64,000 nucleotides of DNA, taken from the NCBI RefSeq assembly GCF_900109555.1, contig NZ_FNZV01000002.1, forward strand, positions 186,001 through 250,000. Reading direction: 5' to 3'. The notes beneath the pieces were generated by a model, which was not told where the DNA came from, did not search any database, and was given only the letters and a program-made list of their open reading frames with translations. A program made the translations under genes and the position numbers. Positions within the stretch are counted from its first letter, which is position 1. Every line of letters begins with the position of its first letter. Shown piece after piece: positions 25,485 through 33,507 of this stretch. Source of the DNA: Pacificibacter marinus. Its GTDB lineage: Bacteria > Pseudomonadota > Alphaproteobacteria > Rhodobacterales > Rhodobacteraceae.

Positions 25485-26726
25485 TCAAAAACGTGTTGGC
25501 GCGTAGGGCGCGGTGGAAACAGCCGGGGTTTTACCGCAGATCAACGCAGCAACCAGCTCAGCCGTGCCAGCCGATTGGGTCAACCCTAAGTGGCCATGAC
25601 CAAAGGCGTAAATCACTTTGGATGCACGCGGCGACGCGCCAATCACGGGCAAACTATCGGGCATGGAAGGGCGGAAGCCCATCCATTGCTTGCCATCGGC
25701 GGTGTTCAGGGTGGGAAGAAATTGCGCGGCTTTTTTCAGCAAAATCTCAGCGCGTTTGAAGTTCGGTGGTAATTTTAGCCCCCCAAGTTCAACCGCGCCG
25801 CCAATACGCACCCCACCGTTGATACGCGATGCGACGAACCCATGCCCGCCAAAAGTGAGTTGAGTGCGCAGATCAAATGCGCCCGCGGGCAAGGTCGTGT
25901 TGTATCCCCGCTCGGTTTCCAGTGGGATACGATCGCCAAGTGTGCGCGCCAGATGATGCGACCATGCACCTGCCGCGACGACGACCTGAGACGCTTTTAA
26001 GGGTCCGTTTGGTGTCATCAACTCAAAACCATCACCGCTTTGCTCAAGCGCCAAAACCTCGACGCGCTCAATCTCGCCGCCTCGGGTTTTGAAAGCTTGG
26101 GCCAAATGTTCGGCCCAACTGCGTGGATCAATCGTGTTCATCCAGTCAGGAGTGAAAGCTGCGTGCGTGAAACGGGGATCAAGGCCGGGTTGAATTTCGG
26201 CAATCTCTTCTGGGCTTTTCAAGTGTTCGAATGCTATGCCAAATGCGCGCCGCACCTCCCAAGACTTAAGGCTCGCGCGGAACTCCTGTTCGCCTTCATA
26301 GAGTTGCATCTGACCATCGCGCTGCATCAATGGCTCGCCATCCACATTTTTGATCTGGCGCTCTAGCGCAGTGCTCGAAAAGCCATTGAGGGTTGACTGT
26401 GCTGCAAGTGCGGCTTGGTATCGGTCCCGCCAACTTGCGCGCCAAAAGCGTAACATCCAAGGTGCTATTTTCACCGCATAAGCTGGTGGGACTGACAGTG
26501 GGCCAAGCGGATCTAGCAACCACTTGGGCGCTTTCAGCATAATACCTGGCGTGGCCAGCGGGACAATATCGGCAAATGCAAAAGCCCCAGCGCTGCCTGC
26601 CGAAGCTTCGTTGGCAACGCCAGAACGATCAAGCACACGGACTTTAAAGCCTTGGGTCTGTAGCTCCAATGCAATGCTGATACCGACAATGCCAGCGCCA
26701 ACGATTGTGACGTGATTTTGTTCCAT
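25485..26726 (-). CDS. FAD-dependent D-amino-acid dehydrogenase-like oxidoreductase (DadA family)
   Basis: This 413-residue flavoprotein has an N-terminal FAD-binding Rossmann motif (TIVGAGIVGISIALELQTQG) and the DAO fold (VVVAAGAWSHHLARTLGD near 255, ERGYNTTLP near 285, GFRPSMPDSLPVIGASPR near 340 and YAFGHGHLGLTQSAGTAELV near the end). In trans-4-hydroxyproline catabolism a DadA-like enzyme oxidises cis-4-hydroxy-D-proline to pyrroline-4-hydroxy-2-carboxylate, which fits the 4-hydroxyproline epimerase and deaminase genes upstream. Its ATG 26726 overlaps the stop of the TRAP large-subunit gene by one base, so it is the last gene of that operon. Electron acceptor unknown; probably membrane quinone. 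Confidence 0.85.
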   Translation of the reverse strand: MEQNHVTIVGAGIVGISIALELQTQGFKVRVLDRSGVANEASAGSAGAFAFADIVPLATPGIMLKAPKWLLDPLGPLSVPPAYAVKIAPWMLRFWRASWRDRYQAALAAQSTLNGFSSTALERQIKNVDGEPLMQRDGQMQLYEGEQEFRASLKSWEVRRAFGIAFEHLKSPEEIAEIQPGLDPRFTHAAFTPDWMNTIDPRSWAEHLAQAFKTRGGEIERVEVLALEQSGDGFELMTPNGPLKASQVVVAAGAWSHHLARTLGDRIPLETERGYNTTLPAGAFDLRTQLTFGGHGFVASRINGGVRIGGAVELGGLKLPPNFKRAEILLKKAAQFLPTLNTADGKQWMGFRPSMPDSLPVIGASPRASKVIYAFGHGHLGLTQSAGTAELVAALICGKTPAVSTAPYAPTRF

Positions 26727-28036
26727 TAGAGCCCCACAAGCACGGATGGCAGCCATGTGACGACTGCAGGGAACAAAATGATCACGACAAGCACCAACAT
26801 TTGCGCTCCGACGAAAGGCAACACACCGCGGTACATTTGGCCGTAAGTCATGCTTTTGGGGGCAATAGATCGCAGATAAAAGATCGATGGGGCCATAGGC
26901 GGTGTCAAATACGAGGTTTGGATCACGACCAAAACCATCATAGCAAACCAGATGGGATCAATACCCGCGCTTTTAACAATAGGCGCAAAGATCGGGATAA
27001 AGATCAAAACAATGGACACCCAATCCAGCACAAATCCGGCAAAGAAAACCACGGTCAAGAAAAAGGCGATGATGCCGACATTGCCGTATCCTATGGTTTC
27101 CACGGTGTCGCGCACCAAATTTCCGCCGCCTGTGACAGCAAAGATGCTTGTGAACATGGTGCCGCCCGCGATGATCAGCATGATCATGGAGGTGATGCGC
27201 AATGTGACACCGAGTGAATCCATGATTAATTTTAGGTTCAATTCACGAAACATCAACGTCAGCAACACAGTGCCCGCCGCGCCAACCGCAGCAGCTTCGG
27301 TCGCTGATGCGATGCCCGCCAACAATGAGCCAAGCACCATGACGATCAACGCCAACGGGGGTAGCATGGCGGTCATCGAAATTTTGATTTTTTCAGCAAC
27401 GGGTGTCGTGCGTTCAGCCAAAGGCAAAGGCGGCGCATCGTTTGGGTGCATGATGCTGCGCACCAAAATATACCCAACAAAGAACACAACCATAAGCAAT
27501 CCGGGTAAGATGGACGCCGCAAAAAGTTGACCGGTTGAGAGCTGTGCGATCGAGGCATAGACAACAACGATGACAGAGGGCGGAATGATGGTGCCCAATG
27601 ATCCACCTGCACAAATCGTGCCGGCAATCAGATCATTTTTGTATCCAGCTTTCATCATTGGCGGAATGGCCATCATGCCAACGACGATTTCAACAGCGCC
27701 AACAACACCGGATGCAGCCGCGAAAATGGCGCACATCGCGATTGTGGACAGGGCCAAACCACCGGGCAGCCCCCCGAGCCAAAGTTGCAGGGCGTAGAAC
27801 AGACGCTTGGCGATGCCTGAGCGTTCCAGCACCGCGCCCATGAAAATGAACAGCGGGATCGCTGCGAGCACAAAGTTTGACGCGGTGCTCAGCAACGGCC
27901 CATAGAGTTGTAAGAAAATCAGATCACCGAACACTGTGTAGCCAAAGGCAATCGCAATGATCATGAGGGAAAAGGCGACAGGCACGCCAATGAAAACCAG
28001 CACGAACAAGGTCGCGAACATAAGTAGAGGAATCAT
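26726..28036 (-). CDS. TRAP transporter large membrane subunit, DctM family
   Basis: This 436-residue permease with about twelve membrane spans carries DctM landmarks (AAASGVVGAVEIVVGMMAIP, GGSLGTIIPPSVIVVVYASI, DWVSIVLIFIPIFAPIVKSA, QTSYLTPPMAPSIFYLRSI). It is the second TRAP system in the window and lies inside the hydroxyproline operon. It is therefore likely to import trans-4-hydroxy-L-proline or a related osmolyte with sodium. It sits three bases downstream of the DctQ gene and overlaps the DadA-like gene. Confidence 0.92.
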   Translation of the reverse strand: MIPLLMFATLFVLVFIGVPVAFSLMIIAIAFGYTVFGDLIFLQLYGPLLSTASNFVLAAIPLFIFMGAVLERSGIAKRLFYALQLWLGGLPGGLALSTIAMCAIFAAASGVVGAVEIVVGMMAIPPMMKAGYKNDLIAGTICAGGSLGTIIPPSVIVVVYASIAQLSTGQLFAASILPGLLMVVFFVGYILVRSIMHPNDAPPLPLAERTTPVAEKIKISMTAMLPPLALIVMVLGSLLAGIASATEAAAVGAAGTVLLTLMFRELNLKLIMDSLGVTLRITSMIMLIIAGGTMFTSIFAVTGGGNLVRDTVETIGYGNVGIIAFFLTVVFFAGFVLDWVSIVLIFIPIFAPIVKSAGIDPIWFAMMVLVVIQTSYLTPPMAPSIFYLRSIAPKSMTYGQMYRGVLPFVGAQMLVLVVIILFPAVVTWLPSVLVGL

Positions 28037-28039
28037 GGA

Positions 28040-28573
28040 CTAGGTCTCCAAATCTTGAAGTTCGGTGTTGGTTTCGCCGGGGGTTTTCGTGCCAGACAAA
28101 TAGTTGATCGCCTCAACGATGAATTGTAGGGAAAACGCGAATAGCCCGAGTGCGATGATCGAATAGAATGGCCAAACATGCGGTGCCCATGGGCTGACGC
28201 TTTCCAATTCGCCTGTCTTGAACGCTTTGAATGCTTTGTTTGCAGCCACGTTTGTAAAGGCAAAGCCGATGGGCGCCATAACGAGCAGATACACCAAGCC
28301 GTTCAGAATTTGTTGAACGCGGCGTGGAAATTTTTGCGACAAGAAATCAATGCGAACATGTGCATCTTCTTGCAAAGAATACGCAGCCCCAAGCAAGAAA
28401 ATGGACCCGTTCAACATATAAGAAATGTCAAACGCCCAAAGGGTTGGGGCCCCAAAGGCATAACGTGCCACCACTTCATATAGCATTGCCGCGATCAGGC
28501 AAAAGATGGCCAAGCGGCCGAAAAAACCCAAAATTGCTGAAAACTGTTCACAGATGTTGCGTAGGAAAATCAT
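28040..28573 (-). CDS. TRAP transporter small membrane subunit, DctQ family
   Basis: This protein of 177 residues has four hydrophobic segments and the DctQ pattern (RLAIFCLIAAMLYEVVARYA, then DISYMLNGSIFLLGAAYSL). I chose ATG 28573 (MIFLRNICEQF) because GGAGG lies at ideal spacing before it; two in-frame ATGs upstream would place this ribosome-binding site inside the coding sequence. The gene sits three bases before the large-subunit gene and 57 bases after the binding-protein gene. Confidence 0.88.
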   Translation of the reverse strand: MIFLRNICEQFSAILGFFGRLAIFCLIAAMLYEVVARYAFGAPTLWAFDISYMLNGSIFLLGAAYSLQEDAHVRIDFLSQKFPRRVQQILNGLVYLLVMAPIGFAFTNVAANKAFKAFKTGELESVSPWAPHVWPFYSIIALGLFAFSLQFIVEAINYLSGTKTPGETNTELQDLET

Positions 28574-28630
28574 TGCGGCCTCCATAAAAGATGGCCGACA
28601 CACGCGGCCGACCATCTCAGATAGTTTGAG

Positions 28631-29695
28631 TTATTCAGCGGAATCGCGAACCAGATAGCCCGAGTTTTCAGCCCAATTTGTTTGGTATGCGAGGTAGCTG
28701 TCGAGAACGCCTTGCATGCGCGCATTGCCAGCGTCAGATTGCTCTGTGGCTTTCTTTTGTGCCCAGTTGCGGCCAGCTTGGCGAATTTTTTCAGACTCTT
28801 CTGGCAGCATTGTGACCAGTTCGACTTTTGTCTTGCGGAACTCAGCCATTGCTTTCACATCAGCATCGCCAAAACGTGTGAAACCCTCATACGTTGTGAG
28901 TTTGGCTGCGGCTGTGATCAACTCTTGAAGATCTGCTGGAAGCGCATCCCACGTTTCGTTTTTGACAAACACTTCCCACAAGAATGATGGCTGATGAACG
29001 CCAGGCATAATCATATAAGGCGCCACTTCGTGGAAGCCTTCAGTGATGTTCGCACCTGGAGTGGACCACTCAATTGCATCAACACCTTTGCGTTGCAAAA
29101 GAGAGTAGATTTCAGTGCCTGGAACCACGGTTGGAACGCCACCGAATTCCTCTTGCAGAACAGCCGCAAACGCGCCGGATGTGCGGAATTTCAAGCCTTT
29201 GAGGTCTTCGACTGTTTCGATTTTAACATTCGAGTGCGCCATGATTTCTGAGGTGCCGATGCCAACAACAAGGCTGTGCAGCCCCATGTCTTCGCTGCGG
29301 AAATCTTGCAACATTTTTTCGCCGCCGCCTTCATAGATCCAGTGCAGTGTTGCTTCTGGTGACATGCCGCCGGGGAAGCTGGCGAAAATGGCGTTGGTCG
29401 CATCTTGGTTCACCAAGTACGACGGTGTGGAGTGGCCAACTTCGATCACGCCATCTTGCACGACTTCGTAGGCTTTGAACGCAGGGGCCAAAACGCCAGC
29501 GCCAAAGGACTGGATATCGACACGGCCAGCTGTGATTGAGGAGACGTTCTTAACAAACCGTTCCATGAAATTCTGGTAGATGAATGACCCTTCGCCGACA
29601 CCGGCAGTCATTTTCCAATCGACTTCAGCCGCGTGGGCTGGACTAAATGTGGTGGCTGCAAGCGCAGTTGCGGCGAGTATATTGAATATTTTCAT
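28631..29695 (-). CDS. TRAP transporter substrate-binding protein, DctP family
   Basis: This periplasmic protein of 354 residues has a signal peptide (MKIFNILAATALAATTFSPA, cleaved near AHA). The DctP fold includes TAGRVDIQSFGAGVLAPAF, MAHSNVKIETVEDLKGLKFR near 145-165 with the ligand-binding arginine, and GVDAIEWSTPGANITEGF near 205. It has the longer C-terminus common in TRAP proteins for amino acids and keto acids. ATG 29695 starts the signal; an upstream extension has none. With the two membrane subunits it likely supplies hydroxyproline to the enzymes encoded on either side. Confidence 0.9.
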   Translation of the reverse strand: MKIFNILAATALAATTFSPAHAAEVDWKMTAGVGEGSFIYQNFMERFVKNVSSITAGRVDIQSFGAGVLAPAFKAYEVVQDGVIEVGHSTPSYLVNQDATNAIFASFPGGMSPEATLHWIYEGGGEKMLQDFRSEDMGLHSLVVGIGTSEIMAHSNVKIETVEDLKGLKFRTSGAFAAVLQEEFGGVPTVVPGTEIYSLLQRKGVDAIEWSTPGANITEGFHEVAPYMIMPGVHQPSFLWEVFVKNETWDALPADLQELITAAAKLTTYEGFTRFGDADVKAMAEFRKTKVELVTMLPEESEKIRQAGRNWAQKKATEQSDAGNARMQGVLDSYLAYQTNWAENSGYLVRDSAE

Positions 29696-29761
29696 TGGGT
29701 CCTCTGGACTGTTGGGGGTGTGTGGCATGCTCTTGAGTGAACTTGCCGTTTTATGGCTCGA

Positions 29762-30718
29762 TTAAGTCGAACTCTGGTTTTTAGACGTTGCTTTGATGCC
29801 GTTTTTGAACGGATCGTTTGCATGAAACAGCAAGGTGCTTTCGGCCATGACAAAGGCCTGTCCTGTGATTTTTGGAATGACCCCGCCGTTCGGGCCCGGT
29901 TGATACGAAATTCGATAAGGGCTGCCGATCACGCTTTTCTGGACGATGTCTTGACCAGCCTCTAGCAAGCCATCAGCCGCTAGACAGGCCAATCGTGCTG
30001 AACTGGCCGTTCCGCAGGGTGATCTGTCATAGGCATCATCGGGGCACAGCACAAAGTTGCGGCTGTGAATGCCGTCTTCGGGCGATGGTTCTTGGAACAC
30101 CACATGGTCAACAGGTTGCCCCGCATCACCGCCAATGCCTTGGGCAATTGTTGCCAAGCGAATGGCAATCGCAGCATCGGTGAGCGCACGAATATTATCG
30201 ACCTCAATCGCAATCGGGCTTGGGTCAATGATGTAGAACCAGTTCCCACCGTACGCCACATCACCTGTAATCGTGCCCAGCCCGTCAACCTCGACTTGGG
30301 CAGCGCGGTGCGTGCGGCGGCTTTCGACATTTGTGATCGTCGCAGTATTCATATCGGTGAGGCAAATTTCGATAACACCAACAGGGGTTTCAATCTTGTG
30401 GGTGCCAATATCGATCCGACCAAGATGTGCCAGCGTGACAGCCAAACCAATGGTGCCATGACCGCACATTCCAAGCACGGCTTCAGAATCGAAATAGATG
30501 ACGCCTGTGACGCAGCTTGGATCAACGGGTTCGACCAAAAGCGCCCCGACCATCGCGGTTTGCCCGCGTGGTTCTAAGATAACAGAATGGTAGAACTGTT
30601 TGTGCTGCGTCGCCAAGAGTTGCGCGCGCTTGGACAGTGGTCCCGACCCTAAATCAGGACCACCGTCAAGGATCACACGGGTGGGTTCCCCGCCTGTGTG
30701 ACTGTCGATTACATGCAT
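29762..30718 (-). CDS. 4-hydroxyproline 2-epimerase (proline racemase superfamily)
   Basis: This 318-residue enzyme has both catalytic cysteines of the proline racemase family: Cys85 in LGMCGHGTIG and Cys235 in DRSPCGTASS. It has the typical start MHVIDSHTGGEPTRVIL and GDVAYGGNWFYIID near 152. Cys/Cys members next to DadA-like and DHDPS-like genes are 4-hydroxyproline epimerases. They convert trans-4-hydroxy-L-proline to cis-4-hydroxy-D-proline in the cytoplasm. The ATG lies ten bases inside the end of the deaminase gene, so translation is coupled. A plain proline racemase is the main alternative; the neighbours argue against it. Confidence 0.87.
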   Translation of the reverse strand: MHVIDSHTGGEPTRVILDGGPDLGSGPLSKRAQLLATQHKQFYHSVILEPRGQTAMVGALLVEPVDPSCVTGVIYFDSEAVLGMCGHGTIGLAVTLAHLGRIDIGTHKIETPVGVIEICLTDMNTATITNVESRRTHRAAQVEVDGLGTITGDVAYGGNWFYIIDPSPIAIEVDNIRALTDAAIAIRLATIAQGIGGDAGQPVDHVVFQEPSPEDGIHSRNFVLCPDDAYDRSPCGTASSARLACLAADGLLEAGQDIVQKSVIGSPYRISYQPGPNGGVIPKITGQAFVMAESTLLFHANDPFKNGIKATSKNQSST

Positions 30719-31665
30719 TCAGCAATGACTCCGCCAAGTTTGGACCAGTCCGCGAACCATGTGCGGAACAACGTGTATTGTTGTTCGCAATAGTTGCGCT
30801 GCGCATCAGTCAAAACATCAGTTTCATTGAAGTGCAGGCGGTATTCTTCGTCGCCGTTCAAAACAAGCAAGTGCTTGTAATAAAGAACCAAATCTGTGCC
30901 TTCATCAAAGCTGGACAGAACACCAATGGCTTCTTCCAATTCCAAAGCGCGTTTGCGGGCTTCGGCGTGACCAGTCGCTGCTTTTTGCGACAACGACGCA
31001 AGCAAGAGGGCTTCTTTTGGCAATGCAGTTCCAATACCTGTGATCGAACCTGTTGCGCCACAGTTGACGAAACCGTGGAACACTTCGGTGTCAACGCCGA
31101 CCATCAATGTGACTTGGTCGTCTTGCGATGTGATGTGTTCAGCGGCGTAGCGCAGATCGTCTTTGCCGCCAAATTCTTTGAACCCAACCAAGTTTGAATG
31201 CTCTGCACGCAGAGCAAAAAACAAATCAGCCCGTGTGGAGAACCCGTAAACTGGGCTGTTGTAAATGACTGCAGCCACATCTGGCGCTGCGTTCAAGATC
31301 GATTTGAAGTGGTTCTTTTGCGCAATAGCTGATGAACCACGGGACAAAACACGCGGGATAACCATCAAGCCTGCCGCACCAACTTTTTGTGCATGAGCCG
31401 CAAGTGCCGTCGCAGATTTCGTGTTGATCGCGCCTGTGCCAACGACAACTGGGACGCCAGCTTTTACAAGCTTTTCGACACCTTCCATGCGCTGTTCATC
31501 GGACAGCAAAGGCCAATCGCCCATTGAACCACAGTAAACAACGGCGGACATACCTGCCGCGATCATTTCTTTGCCCTTTTTGACGAGCAGGTCAAAATCT
31601 GGTGTTCGATCGTCTTTGCACGGAGTCATAAGTGCTGGCATTGTGCCTGCAAAAATATTGGACAT
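30709..31665 (-). CDS. DHDPS-family lyase, likely pyrroline-4-hydroxy-2-carboxylate deaminase
   Basis: This protein of 318 residues is a dihydrodipicolinate synthase-type TIM barrel with Schiff-base Lys163 (NLVGFKEFGG), Tyr135 and Tyr140 (AVIYNSPVYGF) and the N-terminal YCGSMGDWPLL substrate loop. In hydroxyproline catabolism such an enzyme deaminates pyrroline-4-hydroxy-2-carboxylate to 2-oxoglutarate semialdehyde. It leads the operon that continues with the 4-hydroxyproline epimerase, TRAP genes and DadA-like oxidoreductase. I chose ATG 31665 (MSNIFAGTMPALMTP) with AAGGAA upstream; a longer frame to 31821 lacks family likeness and runs into the operator. The semialdehyde dehydrogenase needed next is not in this window. 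Confidence 0.83.
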   Translation of the reverse strand: MSNIFAGTMPALMTPCKDDRTPDFDLLVKKGKEMIAAGMSAVVYCGSMGDWPLLSDEQRMEGVEKLVKAGVPVVVGTGAINTKSATALAAHAQKVGAAGLMVIPRVLSRGSSAIAQKNHFKSILNAAPDVAAVIYNSPVYGFSTRADLFFALRAEHSNLVGFKEFGGKDDLRYAAEHITSQDDQVTLMVGVDTEVFHGFVNCGATGSITGIGTALPKEALLLASLSQKAATGHAEARKRALELEEAIGVLSSFDEGTDLVLYYKHLLVLNGDEEYRLHFNETDVLTDAQRNYCEQQYTLFRTWFADWSKLGGVIAECM

Positions 31666-31804
31666 AGTCGTTTTCCTTATTTGCGAGAGGCCCAAATGGA
31701 CCTTCGGCCTATCGATGCTCGCAGTTGTTGAACCGTGGAGCTGTGTTTTGAGGGCAGTTTTCTGGTCCTTACGCGTTCCATAATACTGCTTTAATCGACG
31801 TATA

Positions 31805-31821
31805 TTGGATTCTGTATCCAA
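31805..31821. promoter_or_regulatory. Putative GntR operator, site C
   Basis: TTGGATTCTGTATCCAA is a nearly perfect 17-bp palindrome with TTGGAT/ATCCAA arms, 140 bases upstream of the first gene of the 4-hydroxyproline operon. On the reverse strand it reads TTGGATACAGAATCCAA and shares ten bases exactly with sites A and B. It is the best copy of the proposed regulon box. Confidence 0.65.
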
Positions 31822-31859
31822 AAGCTAATGGGAATCTTCATCAGAGATATTATTTTTTG

Positions 31860-32121
31860 TCATCGCATGCTGATCTGCTTAAAATTGTCACTTTTCGACG
31901 TAGCCACAGAAGCTGGACGTCTTTGAGAAGATCGACGTTCTTTTGGTTGATATCTTCGTGGGCTCCAGACATTAGGCCATCGTTTGGTGCTATTGAGTTC
32001 ACGTGTTCAGCGTCGCTAAGCCGACCCTCAAATCTGATGAAAGCTGGGGCAGTGTTAAGTCAGGGCGCAGGGCCATCCGCATCGCATCAGGCCGAAACGC
32101 GTCTGTGCATCGTTTCGCCAT
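31860..32121 (-). pseudogene. IS3-family OrfA transposase remnant
   Basis: From ATG 32121 the reverse strand reads MAKRCTDAFRPDAMRMALRP, then LTLPQLSSDLRVGLATLNT, and stops. After a frame change the next part is GLMSGAHEDINQKN, then VDLLKDVQLLW. This matches the OrfA protein of many IS3 elements, where the helix-turn-helix region is followed by a LMSGxHEDxNxEN-type coiled segment. Stops and a frameshift show it is dead, and no OrfB or clear terminal repeats were found. It marks the border between the hydroxyproline region and the TTT cluster. Confidence 0.7.
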
Positions 32122-32315
32122 TTCTTATGGTTCGTTTGAAAGTAGGGGGCGAATGGTGGTAGGGTCTATTCATTCAATTGGAAAGATCAACGAGTGCATC
32201 ATTCACAGAGACATTGGCATGTTCTTTCAGTGACCAATTTTTATAAGTTATATCAATGTTATAAACCGTTTTGAATGTGGATCGGCATTGATGTCGCAGT
32301 CTTAATCCTGCAACA

Positions 32316-33236
32316 TCAAAGGCTTGCCCGTGATCGCAAGATGTTGCAAAATTCCAAGGCGGCCTCTCCCAATGTTTCTTTTCGCCGCGTCACCAGTCCA
32401 AATCCGGTGAGCCGAATGTCTGGCTGAATGGGAAGGGTTGTGAAAAGGCCCGCTTTTATATGGGCATCGACCACGGCTTCGGGCAGCAGCGCTACGGCGT
32501 CAGAGACCTGCACAAGGTTCAAGATAAGCAAGATCGAAGAACATTCTATCGTATCTGTAAGGCGGCCCAATCCAGCTTGATCAAGAGCGGCATCAAGCAC
32601 CTGTCGTGACGGGTTTGACAGGGGTTGCAAGACCCAAGAACATTCGGTCAGGTCCGCCAATTGCATGATCCCAGCGCGGTGTAGCGGATGGCCCGCCCGC
32701 GCGACAACGACCAGCCGTTCTTCGGCGAGCAGTTCGAATGTAAACACGTGGCGATGCCGCTCTGTGCTAAAGCGTCCCACCGCAAGATCCAGCCCGCCTG
32801 CCTCAAGCTGGTCAAGAATACCATCGCTGGTTTCGCCGTGCAGAGACACCATAAGTTGCGGGCGTTTGCGTTTGATTTCGGCCACGGACCGCGCCACAAA
32901 ATCTGGGGCCGCGCCTGTGATCGCGCCCACTGAAAGAGAGCCATATCCACCCGCTCGGCGGGCTTGGAATTCATCTGAAAATCTATGCAGACGTGACAGT
33001 TGCGCCCGCACATTTGTGATAACAAATGCCCCCAGCGGTGTTGGTTCCATGCCGCGGGGTTTGCGCTCAAACAGGGCAGCCTCAAAGATGTCTTCGACAT
33101 CGCGCAACATCTTGGATGCGGTGGATTGCGTCATATTCAGCGCGTCTGCTGCACGGTGTGTGGTGCCGTGATCCGCCAAGGCCACGATCAGCGACATGTG
33201 CCGCACTTTCAGGTTGGCTGTTATATCTCGGTCCAC
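32316..33236 (-). CDS. LysR-family transcriptional regulator
   Basis: This is a full-length LysR protein of 306 residues. It has an N-terminal helix-turn-helix at about 15-60 (LADHGTTHRAADALNMTQST, then ASKMLRDVEDIF) and a substrate-binding domain from about 90 (GSLSVGAITGAAPDFVARSV). It diverges from the TctC binding-protein gene across a 270-base gap, the usual LysR layout, so it probably activates the tripartite tricarboxylate transporter in response to the transported acid. It resembles GbpR-like regulators in outline. Confidence 0.87.
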   Translation of the reverse strand: MDRDITANLKVRHMSLIVALADHGTTHRAADALNMTQSTASKMLRDVEDIFEAALFERKPRGMEPTPLGAFVITNVRAQLSRLHRFSDEFQARRAGGYGSLSVGAITGAAPDFVARSVAEIKRKRPQLMVSLHGETSDGILDQLEAGGLDLAVGRFSTERHRHVFTFELLAEERLVVVARAGHPLHRAGIMQLADLTECSWVLQPLSNPSRQVLDAALDQAGLGRLTDTIECSSILLILNLVQVSDAVALLPEAVVDAHIKAGLFTTLPIQPDIRLTGFGLVTRRKETLGEAALEFCNILRSRASL

Positions 33237-33507
33237 GTTTTATTGTTCCTTCAGAGCGATCGTCTTTCGCGATCGCAGAGCCATATTTATTCATTGGACG
33301 TTATCACGCCGCTGGATACTGTCAACGGTGAGGAGAGGGTTGGGAGACCAGTAAACACCGTCAGAACAACAGGATATAACCGTGCAATTTGCGCGCCCTG
33401 TTGGTGTGCTGTTCACCTGATTTATGCGCCTTTCAGTACAGTTTTACGGCCAGCCAGAGCCGTGGGTGTCGAAAGGATCTCTAGGTATCGCAAAGGAGGA
33501 GAATTAA
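33237..33507. promoter_or_regulatory. Divergent promoter region, LysR and TctCBA
   Basis: This 270-base gap separates the divergent LysR and TctC genes and should hold both promoters and the LysR site. A strong ribosome-binding site AAAGGAGGAG precedes TctC. The repeat GCGATCGTCTTTCGCGATCG near 33257 contains GCGATCG and CGCGATCG arms and could be an operator, but this is only a guess. Confidence 0.4.

Noticed and set aside
31666-31821. A longer start for the deaminase gene
   Set aside because: It would read through the operator and promoter and adds residues not seen in the DHDPS family.
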